Source: Lotus japonicus
Taxonomy: Eukaryota > Streptophyta > Magnoliopsida > Fabales > Fabaceae
Direction: 5' to 3'
Length of the DNA: 64,000 nt
NCBI RefSeq assembly: GCF_012489685.1
Contig: NC_080042.1
Location: 54,736,066-54,800,065 of the forward strand
The notes under the pieces are model-generated. The model ran no database searches and was not told the origin of the DNA. It worked only from the letters and a program-made list of their open reading frames with translations. Positions 20,174 to 31,162 of the stretch are shown in pieces; position 1 is the stretch's first letter, and each line of letters begins with the position of its first letter. The translations under genes and the position numbers were made by a program.

Positions 20174-20778
20174 GGTCCGTTTGGTTTGGTTTGCTCATTT
20201 CTCATTTTCATTTTTAAAGAAAACAAAAAATACAGCTGAAAAAATGTTTGGTTGATATTTAGAACATGTTTTCTTCAAAAATATTTTCTAAAATTTGACC
20301 TATAAAGAAAATGAATTAAGTCATTTTTTAGTGAAAATGAGTTGTCACTACCATCAACACTATCAGTACCAAGACCACTGCCATCACTATCACCGCCACC
20401 ACCGCTGTCGTGATCGTCGCCGCCACTACCACCACCACAAACCCTGTTGTCATCGACACTACCATCGCCACCACAACACCAATCAGTCAGATGAAAAAGC
20501 GACGATGGCAGAGGTTGGTGGTGGTGGAGATGGTAGAAACGGTGGTGACAATAGTGGTAATAGTGACATTAATGATGGTGGTGGTAGTGACGGTGTCAAT
20601 AGTGGTACCGACAAGGTTGACGGAGGAGGTGATTGTAGCGGTGACATAGACCATGATAGTGAGAATGGAAACAAAAAGCTAAAACAAACGTTTTTTGAAA
20701 TTTTAAAAGTCAAAACAATTTTTCAGAAATTAGAATGAAATCGTAAAAGCAAAAAATATTTCTTAAACAAAATAGACC
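20174..20778. mobile_element. Fold-back-like DNA element with trinucleotide-rich arms
   Basis: The ends are imperfect inverted repeats: GGTCCGTTTGGTTT at the left, and GGTCTATTTTGTTT as the reverse complement of the right end. Further homologous T-rich blocks follow inward. The centre consists of a CAC/ACC-rich left arm (about 20345-20480) and a GTG/GGT-rich right arm (about 20510-20655), so the element could fold on itself. No transposase. TSD not resolved. The Thr/His- and Gly/Asp-rich ORFs across it are by-products of the repeats. Confidence 0.5.
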
Positions 20779-21400
20779 ATCCTATTCTAATTTTGCAAAT
20801 GATGTGGTTTTAGTTCCCGTTGGTAGGGACGGCATTGTAAGGCTACACTAAAACAGGATCAAGATGTCTCCATTGGAAAAAAAAAAGAATAACGATGTGA
20901 TATTTCATTATCTCATTGATATTTCATTATCTTTTTGTTGATTTAATTTTCTTTTATTTTTAAAATTTTAATTACATGGCCAAAAAATTTTACAAAATTT
21001 TGATTCAATAAAACCTAATTTAGAAATTAAAATTAGAATAAGAAGAGAAAAAATATTTTAAAAGAACTAAAAGTTCAAATTCACTATACTTAAAGGGACG
21101 ACAAATTATGTTTAAACCGACACATAACTTTATTTCATATTATAATGTAAGAGTCATACATGTCTATTCTTATATTGTTAAAATGTTACTTAAAGAATAC
21201 ATAAAGTGTATTGTGTTGAAAATAATCTCATCTAAGATAAGTCAATTAAGTGTATAATGGAAGCAACATTAACTATAAATTCAATACTACTATCAAGTGA
21301 GGTCGTAAGTTCTAGTGACAAACTTATTTTTTCTCCAATTATATTTGGATCGATGAAATTTGATGAAACCGAATGTAATGGAACATAATAAATTATAAGA
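20779..21400. other. AT-rich stretch, nothing recognised
   Basis: Low-complexity A/T sequence without ORFs, RNA genes or clear element ends. Confidence 0.5.
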
Positions 21401-21690
21401 AATGCGCAATTTAGTGTTCAATTTTAGTGTCAACTACGACGTCAATGCTAAATACGACTTGTTTGTGTTGCTTTAGCTCATGCAAAATTGACGCTACGAG
21501 GAAGAAAACCCCACTTACATATGGCGACAGTCAGGCCGTCGCAACTTAGTGTCGATAATTCATAATTTTGCGTCGGCTACATCAGAGGCTAATAACACCA
21601 ATCAACTTAGTGTCTCTCTACCGACGAATAGTGGGGGCAGATGGCCGACGCTACATTCACCTTCTAGTATTGCGTAAATGAGGACAAACG
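21401..21690. repeat. Subterminal-repeat-like block (GACGCTA / TAGTGTC / GCGTCGG motifs)
   Basis: Short direct and inverted motifs recur: AGTGTC at several places, GACGCTAC, GCGTCGGCTAC and CCGACGCTAC. Such AGCGTCGG-type repeats are common in the subterminal regions of plant CACTA-like and related non-autonomous DNA transposons. No terminal CACTA or TSD was located. Confidence 0.3.
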
Positions 21691-21759
21691 CAAACACCAT
21701 GTGGGTATGACCTACCTCGTGGGTGTGACAGTTAGCATCAGCTACAACCTTTCTCTACT

Positions 21760-22176
21760 GTGGATCTAAATCCAATTTTCACTCTTCTCTTCCTTGTCCG
21801 CCCCTCTCTGTTGTTTGGTCCCTCCGACACTCATCACGCTCCTCCTCTACCCTATTTCCTTATTCGCGGCTCATCCATGTGGTCATTATCCACTATTGTG
21901 AGCCGCCCTGGCCACACCCTTTCTGTCATTGTCACAATCCCTCCGGTGAAGCCATATGTTCTGCCCCGTCCATCTTCCTCCGCCATGCTCACCCTCTTCC
22001 CCGCCCACCAGATCCGCCACTTTTACATACTTCCTCGTCCTCTCGCTCTTTGGCCACCCTACTCCCTCCACATATATGTTCCACTACCGCTCCATTCCCA
22101 CCACAAAAGCTATTGTTGGATTTTGGCTTGGATGTACCTGAAAATGGCTTGACGGCTTATAATATGGATCCACCAT
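21760..22176. other. C-rich segment, unassigned
   Basis: Pyrimidine-rich and higher in GC than its neighbours. Several overlapping Pro/Ser/His-rich ORFs exist in different frames and on both strands, which points to composition rather than coding. It forms the target of the TRIM element. Confidence 0.3.
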
Positions 22177-22181
22177 GGAAG

Positions 22182-22357
22182 TGTTGAGAAGACAGGAGAT
22201 GCCCATCTGCCAAGGAAATAAGACACAAAGAAAATATGATGCCACATCTTTACCCAAAACTTTAAGGCATTGAGTATATGGGTCACATCTCTTATAGTCT
22301 TCATATCACCCATGCTTAACCAATGAAGGACTCCAACTAACACTTAAATTCTCCACA
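22182..22357 (-). repeat. TRIM 3' LTR
   Basis: Starts TGTTGAGAAGACAGG and ends AAATTCTCCACA on the plus strand. It pairs with 25901-26077. The minus strand beside it reads TTGAGGGTTAGAA, a weak polypurine tract. Confidence 0.65.
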
Positions 22358-23179
22358 TTCTAACCCTCAAGTGCGAGTTGCCACCAAACTACCATGTTTC
22401 CCCTCTGCAGAAGCTATCCAAACTTGCACCGTTATTCGCTTCACCATGTCTAGAGGACACGTGTAACGCCCCAATTTCTCAACTGAGGAATCACATTAGT
22501 AACCTAACAAAGTCCAAGGACTATTCTGCAATCCCTAAAATCCAAGGGTAATTTTTTTTCTGAAAAACAACTAAACACTTCGGCTAAAAGGTTGGAAACA
22601 TATCATAACTTTATTTAAATAACCTGTTTCCCGATATATATTAATAATAGCTTACAACACCATAAGTAAGGTTCAGAATAAACATGCGCACTTTAACAGT
22701 GGCGGAAGCAAGGCTTTAATAACAGAGTTCTCCTAAAGAAAGGGAGACTCAAACATAATCCATAAAGGAGAAGCAAAGCTGCTTCTCACACCTCTACTCC
22801 ACCGCCCACGACCCGATCTCCAACTCGAGCAGCTAAGCTTCGGCGGAAGGATCTCCATCGCCTAATAGCGTTAAGCACCCAAACAACAAGTAGCAAATAG
22901 AAAGGGTTAACTCCATACAATTACCATGTATAAAAGAGAAAATCATGCTATTCAAATTATTATCTAGCATGGTAAATGAACCAGCAACATAACTCAACTC
23001 ATATATCAACAACTTAACATAGATTAACTCAGATAATAATAACCTCAACAATGTAACATCAAATCAGATATCAATAAACCAATAATTAAAATCCAACAAC
23101 ATAGGGTCAGGTGTTAGTTTCCTATAATGCAACTATATGCTGCTACCAAAATGGATCGATCAATAACGTCTCTCAAGAT

Positions 23180-23521
23180 GGGACAGACATGTGGAACGAC
23201 AACCACTGAATGCCACTTAATATCGCCTCACAAGACGGGACAACCATGTGGAACGACAACCACTGGATGCCACTTAATAACGCCACGAAGGATGGGACAG
23301 ACATGTGGAACGACAACCACTGAATGCCACTTAATAACGCCACGAAGGACGGGACAGACATGTGGAACGAAAACCACTGAATGTCACTTAATAACGCCAC
23401 GAAAGACGGGACAGACATGTGGAACGACAACCACTGAATGCCACTTAATAACGCCACGAAGGACGGGACAGACATGTGGAACGACAACCACTGAATGCCA
23501 CTTAATTCAGCCCTATATGCC
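23180..23521. repeat. 57-bp tandem repeat, six copies
   Basis: Units start (GGGACA) at 23180, 23237, 23294, 23351, 23408 and 23465, exactly 57 bp apart and highly similar. Because 57 is divisible by three, both strands stay open and give repetitive ORFs that are not genes. Confidence 0.95.
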
Positions 23522-24814
23522 AAAATCAATCAACAATAATCACGTCTTATCCACTTGAAAGCAGTAATGACGGAAACCAGTAAACGGCCGAAGCCTCTCA
23601 GAAAACGGAGACACACGTCTCAATAAGTTTACTCGGCCGAAGCCTTCAGAAAACATTTGGCACAAGCCTCAGAAACAGTCAACATAAGCAAGCATACAAC
23701 ATTGCAAGCATAATAATCATAATCCAATGCCAATCAATATAAACATCTTCATCTCAAACGCAGGCAGTGCGATAAATCATGCAAGACTCAAAGACACTCT
23801 AAAACTGAGTTACCCTTACCTTCGTGAGTAGAAGTTGGGCATGGAAGTTGTGAACCTAGAACAAGGAAACACAATCATCAACACAAGTTTCACTAGGAGC
23901 AACACGATCTACTAATACTAATCGAAATCGTAAAGAAAGCCTCTAAAGCTTCGGAGTTCCTATTTAGGCACAAATTGACAACGGAGACTTCGTTCGCTAA
24001 AACGAGCATAACTCGAGCTAAAGAACTCGGAATAGCACGAAACCAGCTCCAAAATTTCGACAATCGAAAGAGCTACGCAATGGCTCAGGTCACAGAGACT
24101 CAAAAATTATTTTTGGACACGGTACCCTAACAAATAGGTTTCGGCCACTATGGAAAATAGGATTTTCGAACTTTTTCTTCGATCTAAATCAATTCCTAGG
24201 TATTCTTAGGCGATATCTAGGCCAAGGAAACTCTCAGAAAAATTATCGAATCGAAAACTGTCGCAGGGGTATTTTGGTCAATATTTTTAGCTCGGAAACT
24301 TAAAATCAGAATTTCGAAAAACAAATTAGATGGGGTCGATACCAACGGCGATTATGACGACTAATCTTACTAACGCTAAGCTCAGTCGAGGGTTTTAAGC
24401 CCAAAGGTTGGAACTTTAGCCAAAAATGGGTATTATGAGCAGAATTGAAACTCGGCGGCATTTCGGCGAGAATCGGCGAAATGTAATCCTCTAAACATGC
24501 TCATGGGCACGCAGGGAATAAGTTTAGACAAAAAGATGAAGTTATTTGGATAATTTTGCAAAAAGCTCAAAACTTAGAGCACAGAAAACATAGAGAAAAG
24601 CGACAGAGTTTACGATCAGAAGTAAGGATTAGCATCAGTACCTTGAGGCCTACGCGTAGCAACGAACTGCGGAACGATCAAGCAAGAATCGGCGAAAAAA
24701 ACTCTTCTCCTTTCCTCTCCTCTTGAAGCCGCGGGTTTGGGTGGGTGTGTTGGTGAGATTTTTTTTGTTTTGTGTTGTCAAGTTATAACCTATATATAGT
24801 GAATGGAATGGAAA

Positions 24815-25088
24815 GATATTTATCAAAGATCGGATAAGGATGAATAGATATTTATCAAAGATCGGATAAGGACGAATAGATATTTATCAAAGATCGGATA
24901 AGGATGGATTTGGTGGAGGGATAAGGATGGATAGATATTTTGTAAAGATATTTTGAGAAGATATTTTGTGAAGATATTTTGAGGAGATATTTTGTGAAGA
25001 TATTTTGAGAAGATATTTTGTAAAGATATTTTGAGAAGATATTTTGTAAAGATATTTTGAGAAGATATTTTGTAAAGATATTTTGTAA
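24815..25088. repeat. Tandem repeats upstream of the solo-LTR TATA box
   Basis: First three copies of a ~32-bp unit (AGATATTTATCAAAGATCGG), then about ten copies of a 14-bp unit (AGATATTTTG plus GAGA/TGAA/TAAA variants). In the LTR sense they lie immediately upstream of the TATA box near 24790, in U3, where repeated enhancer motifs are usual. Confidence 0.85.
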
Positions 25089-25886
25089 ACCGGTACAGAT
25101 TAGTTTAGATATCGGAGGATTTAACTCATAGAGTTAAGATTAAAATATAAGAGTGATTCCGATTTTTTTCCTGCGCATTCCTCTGTGAATTCTAAGATAG
25201 GTTTTGGCGACAGAATTCCAAAACTCAAAAGAGATTTCTTGGAATTAAGGTAAACAATCCAAAGTCGGTGTAAATCTATTTTACCCGAAAAGTTACTTTT
25301 TGCAGTGAATGTCGGATGAGAAAACTTCTCTCTGAAGAAAGATGAGAAACATCACGAGAAATAGGTGTTCGCGTGTGGAATCTTCGTTTGAAGCTCCGAA
25401 TAGAAAAAGTCTTCATCAACCGTTTATTCTAGGTTTCTTGAGCTATCAGGGTTTAAGTTTCGGCAAACCTCCGAGAATTAGAATCGGACGTTCGTGCATT
25501 CCAGGGTTTCGCATTGAAACACTCGTCAGGGAAAGGAATAAGAGAAATTCTCATAATCCTCTGAATATTTTTGAATATCATTTCTACAGTGCTTTAAGAG
25601 CAGATTGGTCATTTACTAACGTTTTTGCCCTAAGGCGGAAGTGAATAAGACTCGTGCTATAACCTATAGCGACTATAGAACTATTCTTAACCATTTCCTG
25701 AACTTTCTTCTTCATAACGCTAATCCAAACATCAGCCACAAGTCAAGTTCCCCTCACGCTGACACAAAATCCTATGCGTGAGTTGGAAATTAATTATTTA
25801 TTTAATTCTAAAATCCTGGGTCTTACAACACGCCACTACATAGACTTTCGATACAAGAGCCGTCACCATAACTATACCAACCATCA

Positions 25887-25898
25887 GCTCTAATACCA
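25887..25898 (-). other. TRIM primer-binding site
   Basis: The minus strand reads TGGTATTAGAGC, one base off the initiator-tRNA-Met-type site TGGTATCAGAGC, two bases from the LTR end. Confidence 0.65.
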
Positions 25899-25900
25899 TT

Positions 25901-26077
25901 TGTTGGGCAGACAGGGGGAGCCCATGAGATAAGAAACTAAGACACCCAGGGAACCTGATAACACACATGTACCCAAAACCTTAAGGCGTTGAGTATATGG
26001 GTCATACCTCTTATAGAGGCTTCATCTCACCCACACTTAAAAATATGAGATTCCAACATATACTTGAATTTTTAACA
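25901..26077 (-). repeat. TRIM 5' LTR
   Basis: Runs TGTTGGGCAGACAGG...TTTTTAACA; partner of 22182-22357. A minus-strand CTATAAGAGG block at about 26010-26020 is a weak TATA box. Confidence 0.65.
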
Positions 26078-26082
26078 AGAAG

Positions 26083-26359
26083 GTCTTGGATTCGTTAAAC
26101 TTGTGTAGGTTGCTTTGGGAGCATGATTGATCATAATGCATCATAACTTATGTTGAAGCTATGGTACATATTATGAAACAAGAACCAATAAGAAAGATAG
26201 AAGAAAATGATACACAACTTCTCTAAATTAGAGAAAAGAGTGAAGAAAATTATTATTTCACTATTGAATGAATAATACAAAGGAATGTAGGTTATATAAA
26301 CTTTGAGTCAAGGCAAGAAAATGAAAGGTTCACATAAATTTTTCCTCTAAGATGGAATA
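26083..26359. other. Old copia-LTR-like sequence, target of the next insertion
   Basis: AT-rich, with GGTTATATAAACTTTGAG at about 26291-26308. The sequence resumes after 29396 with ACTAACAAAATTACTAACTCTC, a pattern common at the R region of plant copia LTRs. Tentative. Confidence 0.3.
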
Positions 26360-28356
26360 TATTAGTTGATATGTTTTAATGATGACAAAGACTATGGAAA
26401 CAATGACACAAAGTCATGAAGATCATGGAAATGTTGAGGAGCTCAAGTGAAGTAAACGAAGACAAGAAAGGCGAGAAAGCGTCGGCTAAAGGAAAAAGAA
26501 GAAGATCTACATGGAGATTATGAAAATGAGTCCCAGTCAGAGATCAAATGGATCAACACAAAGCTATAGAAAAGGTAGAGCGAACAGGTCAGGTCTACAC
26601 AAAGATGAAAACTGAGAAAAGAAGAGAAAGACTAACTCTTCTACAAGGTCAATACAGAGCAAGACCAAGGTTTCTACAAGGAGGAGAGAGAACAAAGAAG
26701 AGCAAGACCAAAACTAACTCTCCAGCATGCCTAAGACAAAGCAAGACCAAGGTATCTACAAGGATGAAGCAGAGCAATTAAAAGCAAGACCAAGGAGACC
26801 AGAGTCAAGACAACGCCAAGAAGATCAAGATCTTGAACACATTGCGAATATGATGAAGAAAATCTTAAGACAAGCTTAAGGTAGAAACATAAAAAAGGCT
26901 TGATGAAGAGGTGGACAAAGCACTAAGAAACACCGGAAACATTTGAAGATCAATTGGAGAAAGTCCAAAAAGATGCATCGTTCGCATATCCAACAAAGTC
27001 CAAGTCTTTTAGCATCGTTTGAGGATATAAAGCCATCATCTAAAGATATCAAACGCCAACTGGCAGAGAACAACGTCGGAGAAGAAGCTACAGAAAAATT
27101 GAACTGAAGACAACAAGGATATAGTCATGTGCATCTCGAGTATGGCACAAGACTTGCATCACTCACAGCAATCAAGGTACTCGTCTCAAGATGATAATCA
27201 AGGATTTCTTGTGAGGGATAAACGATGCAAAAGGAAGGACTATGAGAAAATATCATTCCAACATGAAAGTATAATCCGACAAAGTTCTCTCACTCATAGT
27301 CCAAATCAGTTGAAGCTCCAGAAGCCAAGACGATTTACAAAGGAGTTGCACAGGTCTCCGCCAACAAACTGATTTTCCGAAGTCTAGGAAGACTAAGTCC
27401 AGATCGTCTAAAGCTCAAGGTCTCACAGAACCTCAAGATGCAATCTGACTTTCACCTCCGTACAATAGAAAGCTACTCGAAGCAATGATGACTCGAGTAT
27501 TCAAAAGAGGAACTAGTCTCCTAAAGAAGCAACCAGAATCAGAAGTAGCTCTCAAGGAAGTAACTAGAAACAAGAAACCAGAAGTACTGTGCTTATTAAC
27601 ATGTGATTTTTTAGGGCTACTGAAAAAGTATCAATCAAGGCACAGACCCGTCACTCCTATAGGAGCTATGAGGAGCCCTACAAGCCGAAAGCAGAAGATG
27701 TATTATCTAACACATGCTCCCATGTGCCAACAGCTACAAGACTCAAACTAAGTCTAAGAGTGATGAGCCAAGTCAAAGCCTATCCTACAAATGATCTTTG
27801 ACGATGAAGACTCTTCAGCAATCTTCAAACAACGCGGATGTCTTCATCCATTTGACACAGAGCTTAGAAGCTGACAACATGTACATGTGATCAGAACGAC
27901 TACTTTTCTACTCCTCAATAGTTTACTGCATATTCAAAGTAAGTCTTGAAACACAATGACTATTTTCAAAAGGCTTAGTATAAATACCCGCTGCAGTTGA
28001 AGTAGAAAATTTGTCGATGTCTACTCTATTAGAGATCGAACCACCTTCAAACACAAGTGAAGGAGGAATCAAAATCATCTAAGTCAAAAAGTGATCCTCA
28101 GAGAAAAACTGAGAGAAAATGAAAGATAAAAATAAAAGAGAAGAAAGCATGAACTTCAATGTTATATTCAGACATGCTTTAATGAGTCAAAGCTTCAGAG
28201 CCAAATGCATCCTGGTCAAAAGATGATGAAGAAGACGACGAAGAAGAAGAAGAAATGCAAAAATTGAGGGGTAGCTTTCCCAATTCATTAAGCAATGAAA
28301 TTTTCACAAGATCCCTGACACCATATTTGATCTAATCAATTGAGGAGTCATGCCTC

Positions 28357-28437
28357 GAAGAAGAAGAAGAAGAAGAAGAAGAAGAAGAAGAAGAAGAAGA
28401 AGAAGAAGAAGAAGAAGAAGAAGAAGAAGAAGAAGAA
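28357..28437. repeat. (GAA)27 microsatellite
   Basis: Uninterrupted GAA triplets for 81 bp. It creates a poly-Lys frame on one strand and a poly-Phe frame on the other, neither of which is a gene. Confidence 0.98.
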
Positions 28438-28744
28438 ACTCACTGGTGTTGATGGTCCGACTCTACATTTCAATCTATCCAATGATCTTAACTTCAGAAT
28501 CCATAGTGAGATGAAGAATAGTAAGGCAAAGCTCATTCAAAGAAGACATTCAAGCCTATGCTATATGGAAGATTGGCCTTGATCAAGAGCATTCAAATCC
28601 ATCCATCAAAATGATCAAGTCAACTCCAGGAAAGGATTAAGTGCAACCAAATGTTTATTAGCTCTATCCTATACAACTTGAGATGAGTTGATTCTATTGT
28701 ATATCTGTATACATCTCATAAGTCTGTATGAACAACACTTCCAT

Positions 28745-29135
28745 CTGTAATCAATTCATATCAATGTGCCTGAAGAGGCATGGAAAAGAATACTTGTTGA
28801 GCCTGAAGAGACTTAGTAAAGAATATTCAACAATATCTGGGGAGGTAGGAGAAAGAGTACTCCTCATGCCTGTAGAGGAAGGAGAAACAATACTCCAAAT
28901 GCCTAGAGATGCAGGAGAAACAATACTCCACATGCATGGAGATGCAGGAGAAAGAATACTTGTTATGCCTAGAGAGGCAGTGGTAAAAGAATACTCCACA
29001 TGCATAAAGAGGCAAGAGAAATAATACTTCTTTCTTGTAGAGGCAATGGTTCAAAGAATACTCAACAATAACTGGAGAGGCAGGATAAAGAATACGCCAT
29101 GTTCCTGAAGAGGCCCGTACAATAATACTTGAGAA
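28745..29135. repeat. Degenerate 31-37-bp tandem repeat, about ten copies
   Basis: Consensus roughly GGAGAAAGAATACTCCACATGCCT followed by AGAGAGGCA. Copies with unit lengths of 31, 33, 35 and 37 bp are visible. The same motif, inverted, occurs at about 18430-18620. Confidence 0.85.
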
Positions 29136-29396
29136 GTCTTTGATACTCAATAGTGGAAATCTTGGCAGTTGTCAAGGACTGGACATGGCCCAGCGATATA
29201 GGGTGAACCAGGATAAAATACTTGTGTGCATTATCTACTGCTTAATTCTTCATTTATTTATGTGTACAACTCGTCCCTGGACTAAGAGCTTAACCGAAGC
29301 ACTCCACTTATGAAGTCCAGTTGAATTTAGTCAATTGGGTTCGAATTACATGGACACAATCCAAACCCTTGTTGTGTCCCATGATCTTTTTACCCT

Positions 29397-30285
29397 TCAA
29401 TAAACTCATTTAGCTAAAACAGGAAATTGATTCGGTCTTAAGGCTTAACTTCCTAGAATTAGTTACTAACAAAATTACTAACTCTCTTTCTCTTAACACA
29501 ATTAAGCTTAAACCAACTAAGCTGAGCTTTTTATTTGTACAAATTTAAATCCTTAAAAAATCATTCGTTGGGAGAAACACCTATACTTTTTTTAATAGGT
29601 GATATGTGTTAAATATTAAAACATGAATTTAATGAGGGGTGTCTAAATGACCCATGAGAAAGATTGGGTTAAATAACTCATTATCCAATCACATTGGAGA
29701 TAAGTGAGTTAAAATAAAATAATAAATAAAATATAAAAATTTCATCTCACTTTCAATGTGATTGGATGATGGGTTATTTAACCCAAACTTTCTTATGGAT
29801 CTTCAATGAAAATTATTCAAATGGACTACTACAATGATGCTTAAATTTTTAAGAAATCAATTTAATGGAATATTTTTTTCAAAGATCAATACAATTATAG
29901 CCAGGGAACTTTTTTCATTGCCATAGACTTTTCCTTCGACCCAGAGGAGGGTGACATTAGCAATGCTCTCGGCAAGAAAAAGCCAAAATGCCATTGGGAA
30001 ATGCTTTTCTGGCTCCAAGATAAAGGACAAATTCCATGAGAATTTGGACCAACACAAGTTAAATAATTGGGATTCTTCTTTTCTTATAGAAAATTAAAAT
30101 ATAAAAAGTTGCGAGCCTTTTTCACCTATTTTGTCTGGTATCTGTTTCTCATCTCTTTTAGAATTTTATTTTAATTTTATCCAATCATTTATCAAATGTA
30201 ACAATTTATTTTTTTCTTTTCAACACATCTCTCGTTTCACTTCACTTATAATCCACCTATAAGCCTTCCATTTTATTTATTTTTT
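29397..30285. other. AT-rich stretch, nothing recognised
   Basis: The first ~150 bp look like an old copia LTR. The rest has no element ends or coding potential. Confidence 0.4.
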
Positions 30286-30289
30286 AAAT

Positions 30290-30435
30290 TTAATAGGAAG
30301 TAGAGATATGTTTTTCAATTAATTTGTCATGAAATGATAAAAAAACAAAACAAAATCTTACACTCAGTTTATTGAGAAGGAGTTACACGAGATATAGAAG
30401 AGACAAAAAGAGAGAGTTTTGCACAAGAGTACATA
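30290..30435. repeat. ~145-bp direct repeat, left copy
   Basis: Homologous to 30778-30915: TAATAGGA...GAGATAT, TGTTTTTCA, then CAAAACAAAAT, and ending GAGAGTTTTGCACAAGAG. Clearly diverged. The two copies flank ~340 bp of sequence. Confidence 0.7.
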
Positions 30436-30777
30436 TTTTATTTACTTGAAACTTAATTATTAATGAATATATATAATAAATGTGTTTTCTTATAAGCCAA
30501 GATGAATTAATGGGGACTACAAGGGGTGTCCCAAACCATTACAAAGAGATTAAATAGAGAAAAAACAACAAGCAAAAATTAGAGAGGAGAAGAACATATA
30601 TGTTTGTAAAAAATGTTTGTGAGACGGGTTAGACCTGACTTTTACCCGATCCTAAATATTGATTTAGTTCAGTTTTTAAACCCGAACTCATCCCTTAACC
30701 TAAAAAAACGTGATGAGGTGTGGATAATTTAAGCCACATGGGCCAGGACAGGCCAATAGACAAGGTCGGGGTCCTAT

Positions 30778-30915
30778 AATAGGAGGTTGAGATATATATG
30801 TTTTTCATTAATGTATCATGAAATAATTAAAAAGTAAAACAAAATGTTAATTAATGTTTAGCGAGATTACACGAGAAGAGAAGAGAGATTGAACGAGAGA
30901 GTTTTGCACAAGAGA
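30778..30915. repeat. ~145-bp direct repeat, right copy
   Basis: Partner of 30290-30435. The pair could be terminal repeats of a very old small element, but no PBS or TSD is evident. Confidence 0.7.
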
Positions 30916-31162
30916 TGAGTCCCCTCTTCCGTTTGAATGAAGCTGATAATAGCAAATTGAGAAAAAAAAATATTAATTCATTCACAATATACTTTATCAT
31001 TCATCCCATTTTCACTCACATTTTTTATATCACATTTTGTTTTAATTGCATCATAAATTATATCTCTTATTTTAATAGAGGGTCATGTCCCCATTGTATC
31101 GTATTCAATGTAATCTCATGTGGTTAATTGAAAAATCAAGTTATGTCTATTGAGTAATAAAT

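Larger units (their letters stand above)
22462..25827 (-). mobile_element. Solo LTR B (3366 bp), TSD ACACG
   Basis: Ends TGTAACGCCCC...GGGTCTTACA; TSD ACACG at 22457-22461 and 25828-25832. It is a diverged member of the long-LTR superfamily seen at 36667-40320, 41355-56533 and 42752-53954, sharing for example the block ACTTTTTGCAGTGA followed by CGGATGAGAAAACTT. A minus-strand TATA box (CTATATATAGG) lies at about 24789-24799. No internal element sequence and no second LTR are present, so it arose by LTR-LTR recombination. It contains two tandem-repeat regions, annotated separately. Confidence 0.85.
22182..26077 (-). mobile_element. TRIM element, split by a nested solo LTR
   Basis: Two short LTRs (22182-22357 and 25901-26077, ~176 bp each) share the block TTAAGGC(A/G)TTGAGTATATGGGTCA and flank only ~190 bp of own sequence once the nested element (22462-25827) is removed. 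A tRNA-iMet-type PBS lies beside the right LTR, and a purine-rich tract beside the left one. The TSDs are GGAAG (22177-22181) and AGAAG (26078-26082), one mismatch. The reconstructed length of ~525 bp is typical for terminal-repeat retrotransposons in miniature. The LTRs have diverged strongly, so this insertion is old. Confidence 0.75.
26360..29396 (+). mobile_element. Long copia-type LTR-like element (plus copy)
   Basis: Starts near TGTTTTAATGATGACAAAG and ends near GGACACAATCCAAACCC...CCCTTCA. The 3' third contains a (GAA)n microsatellite, a degenerate 31-37-bp repeat (28745-29135), then AAGGACTGGACATGG and GGTGAACCAGGATAAA, matching the minus copy at 18205-19965. These closing motifs resemble the ends of long copia LTRs in legumes. 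Purine-rich, with no conserved protein; likely a solo LTR or LTR-like non-autonomous element. TSD not found. Confidence 0.55.

Noticed and set aside
20295..20738. His/Gly/Asp-rich ORFs of 76-147 codons
   Set aside because: Produced by CAC/GGT-type trinucleotide arms of the fold-back element; no conserved domain and overlapping frames on both strands.
21760..22187. Pro/Ser/His-rich ORFs suggesting an exon
   Set aside because: All result from a C-rich stretch; open in competing frames, no domain, no splice context that I trust.
23173..23558. Repetitive ORFs on both strands and a spaced-repeat look like a CRISPR array
   Set aside because: It is a plain 57-bp tandem repeat without distinct spacers, inside a plant LTR; the ORFs follow from a period divisible by three.
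28340..28582. Poly-Lys ORF (and poly-Phe on the other strand)
   Set aside because: Direct translation of the (GAA)27 microsatellite.
28728..29150. Three overlapping ORFs with EEGETILQMPRDAGE-like repeats
   Set aside because: Translation of a 33-bp-class tandem repeat in several frames; no gene features.
26345..29400. TSD for the long copia-like sequence
   Set aside because: Several end choices tried (TGTTTTAATG, TGATATG, ...CCTTCA); none gave a matching 5-bp flank.
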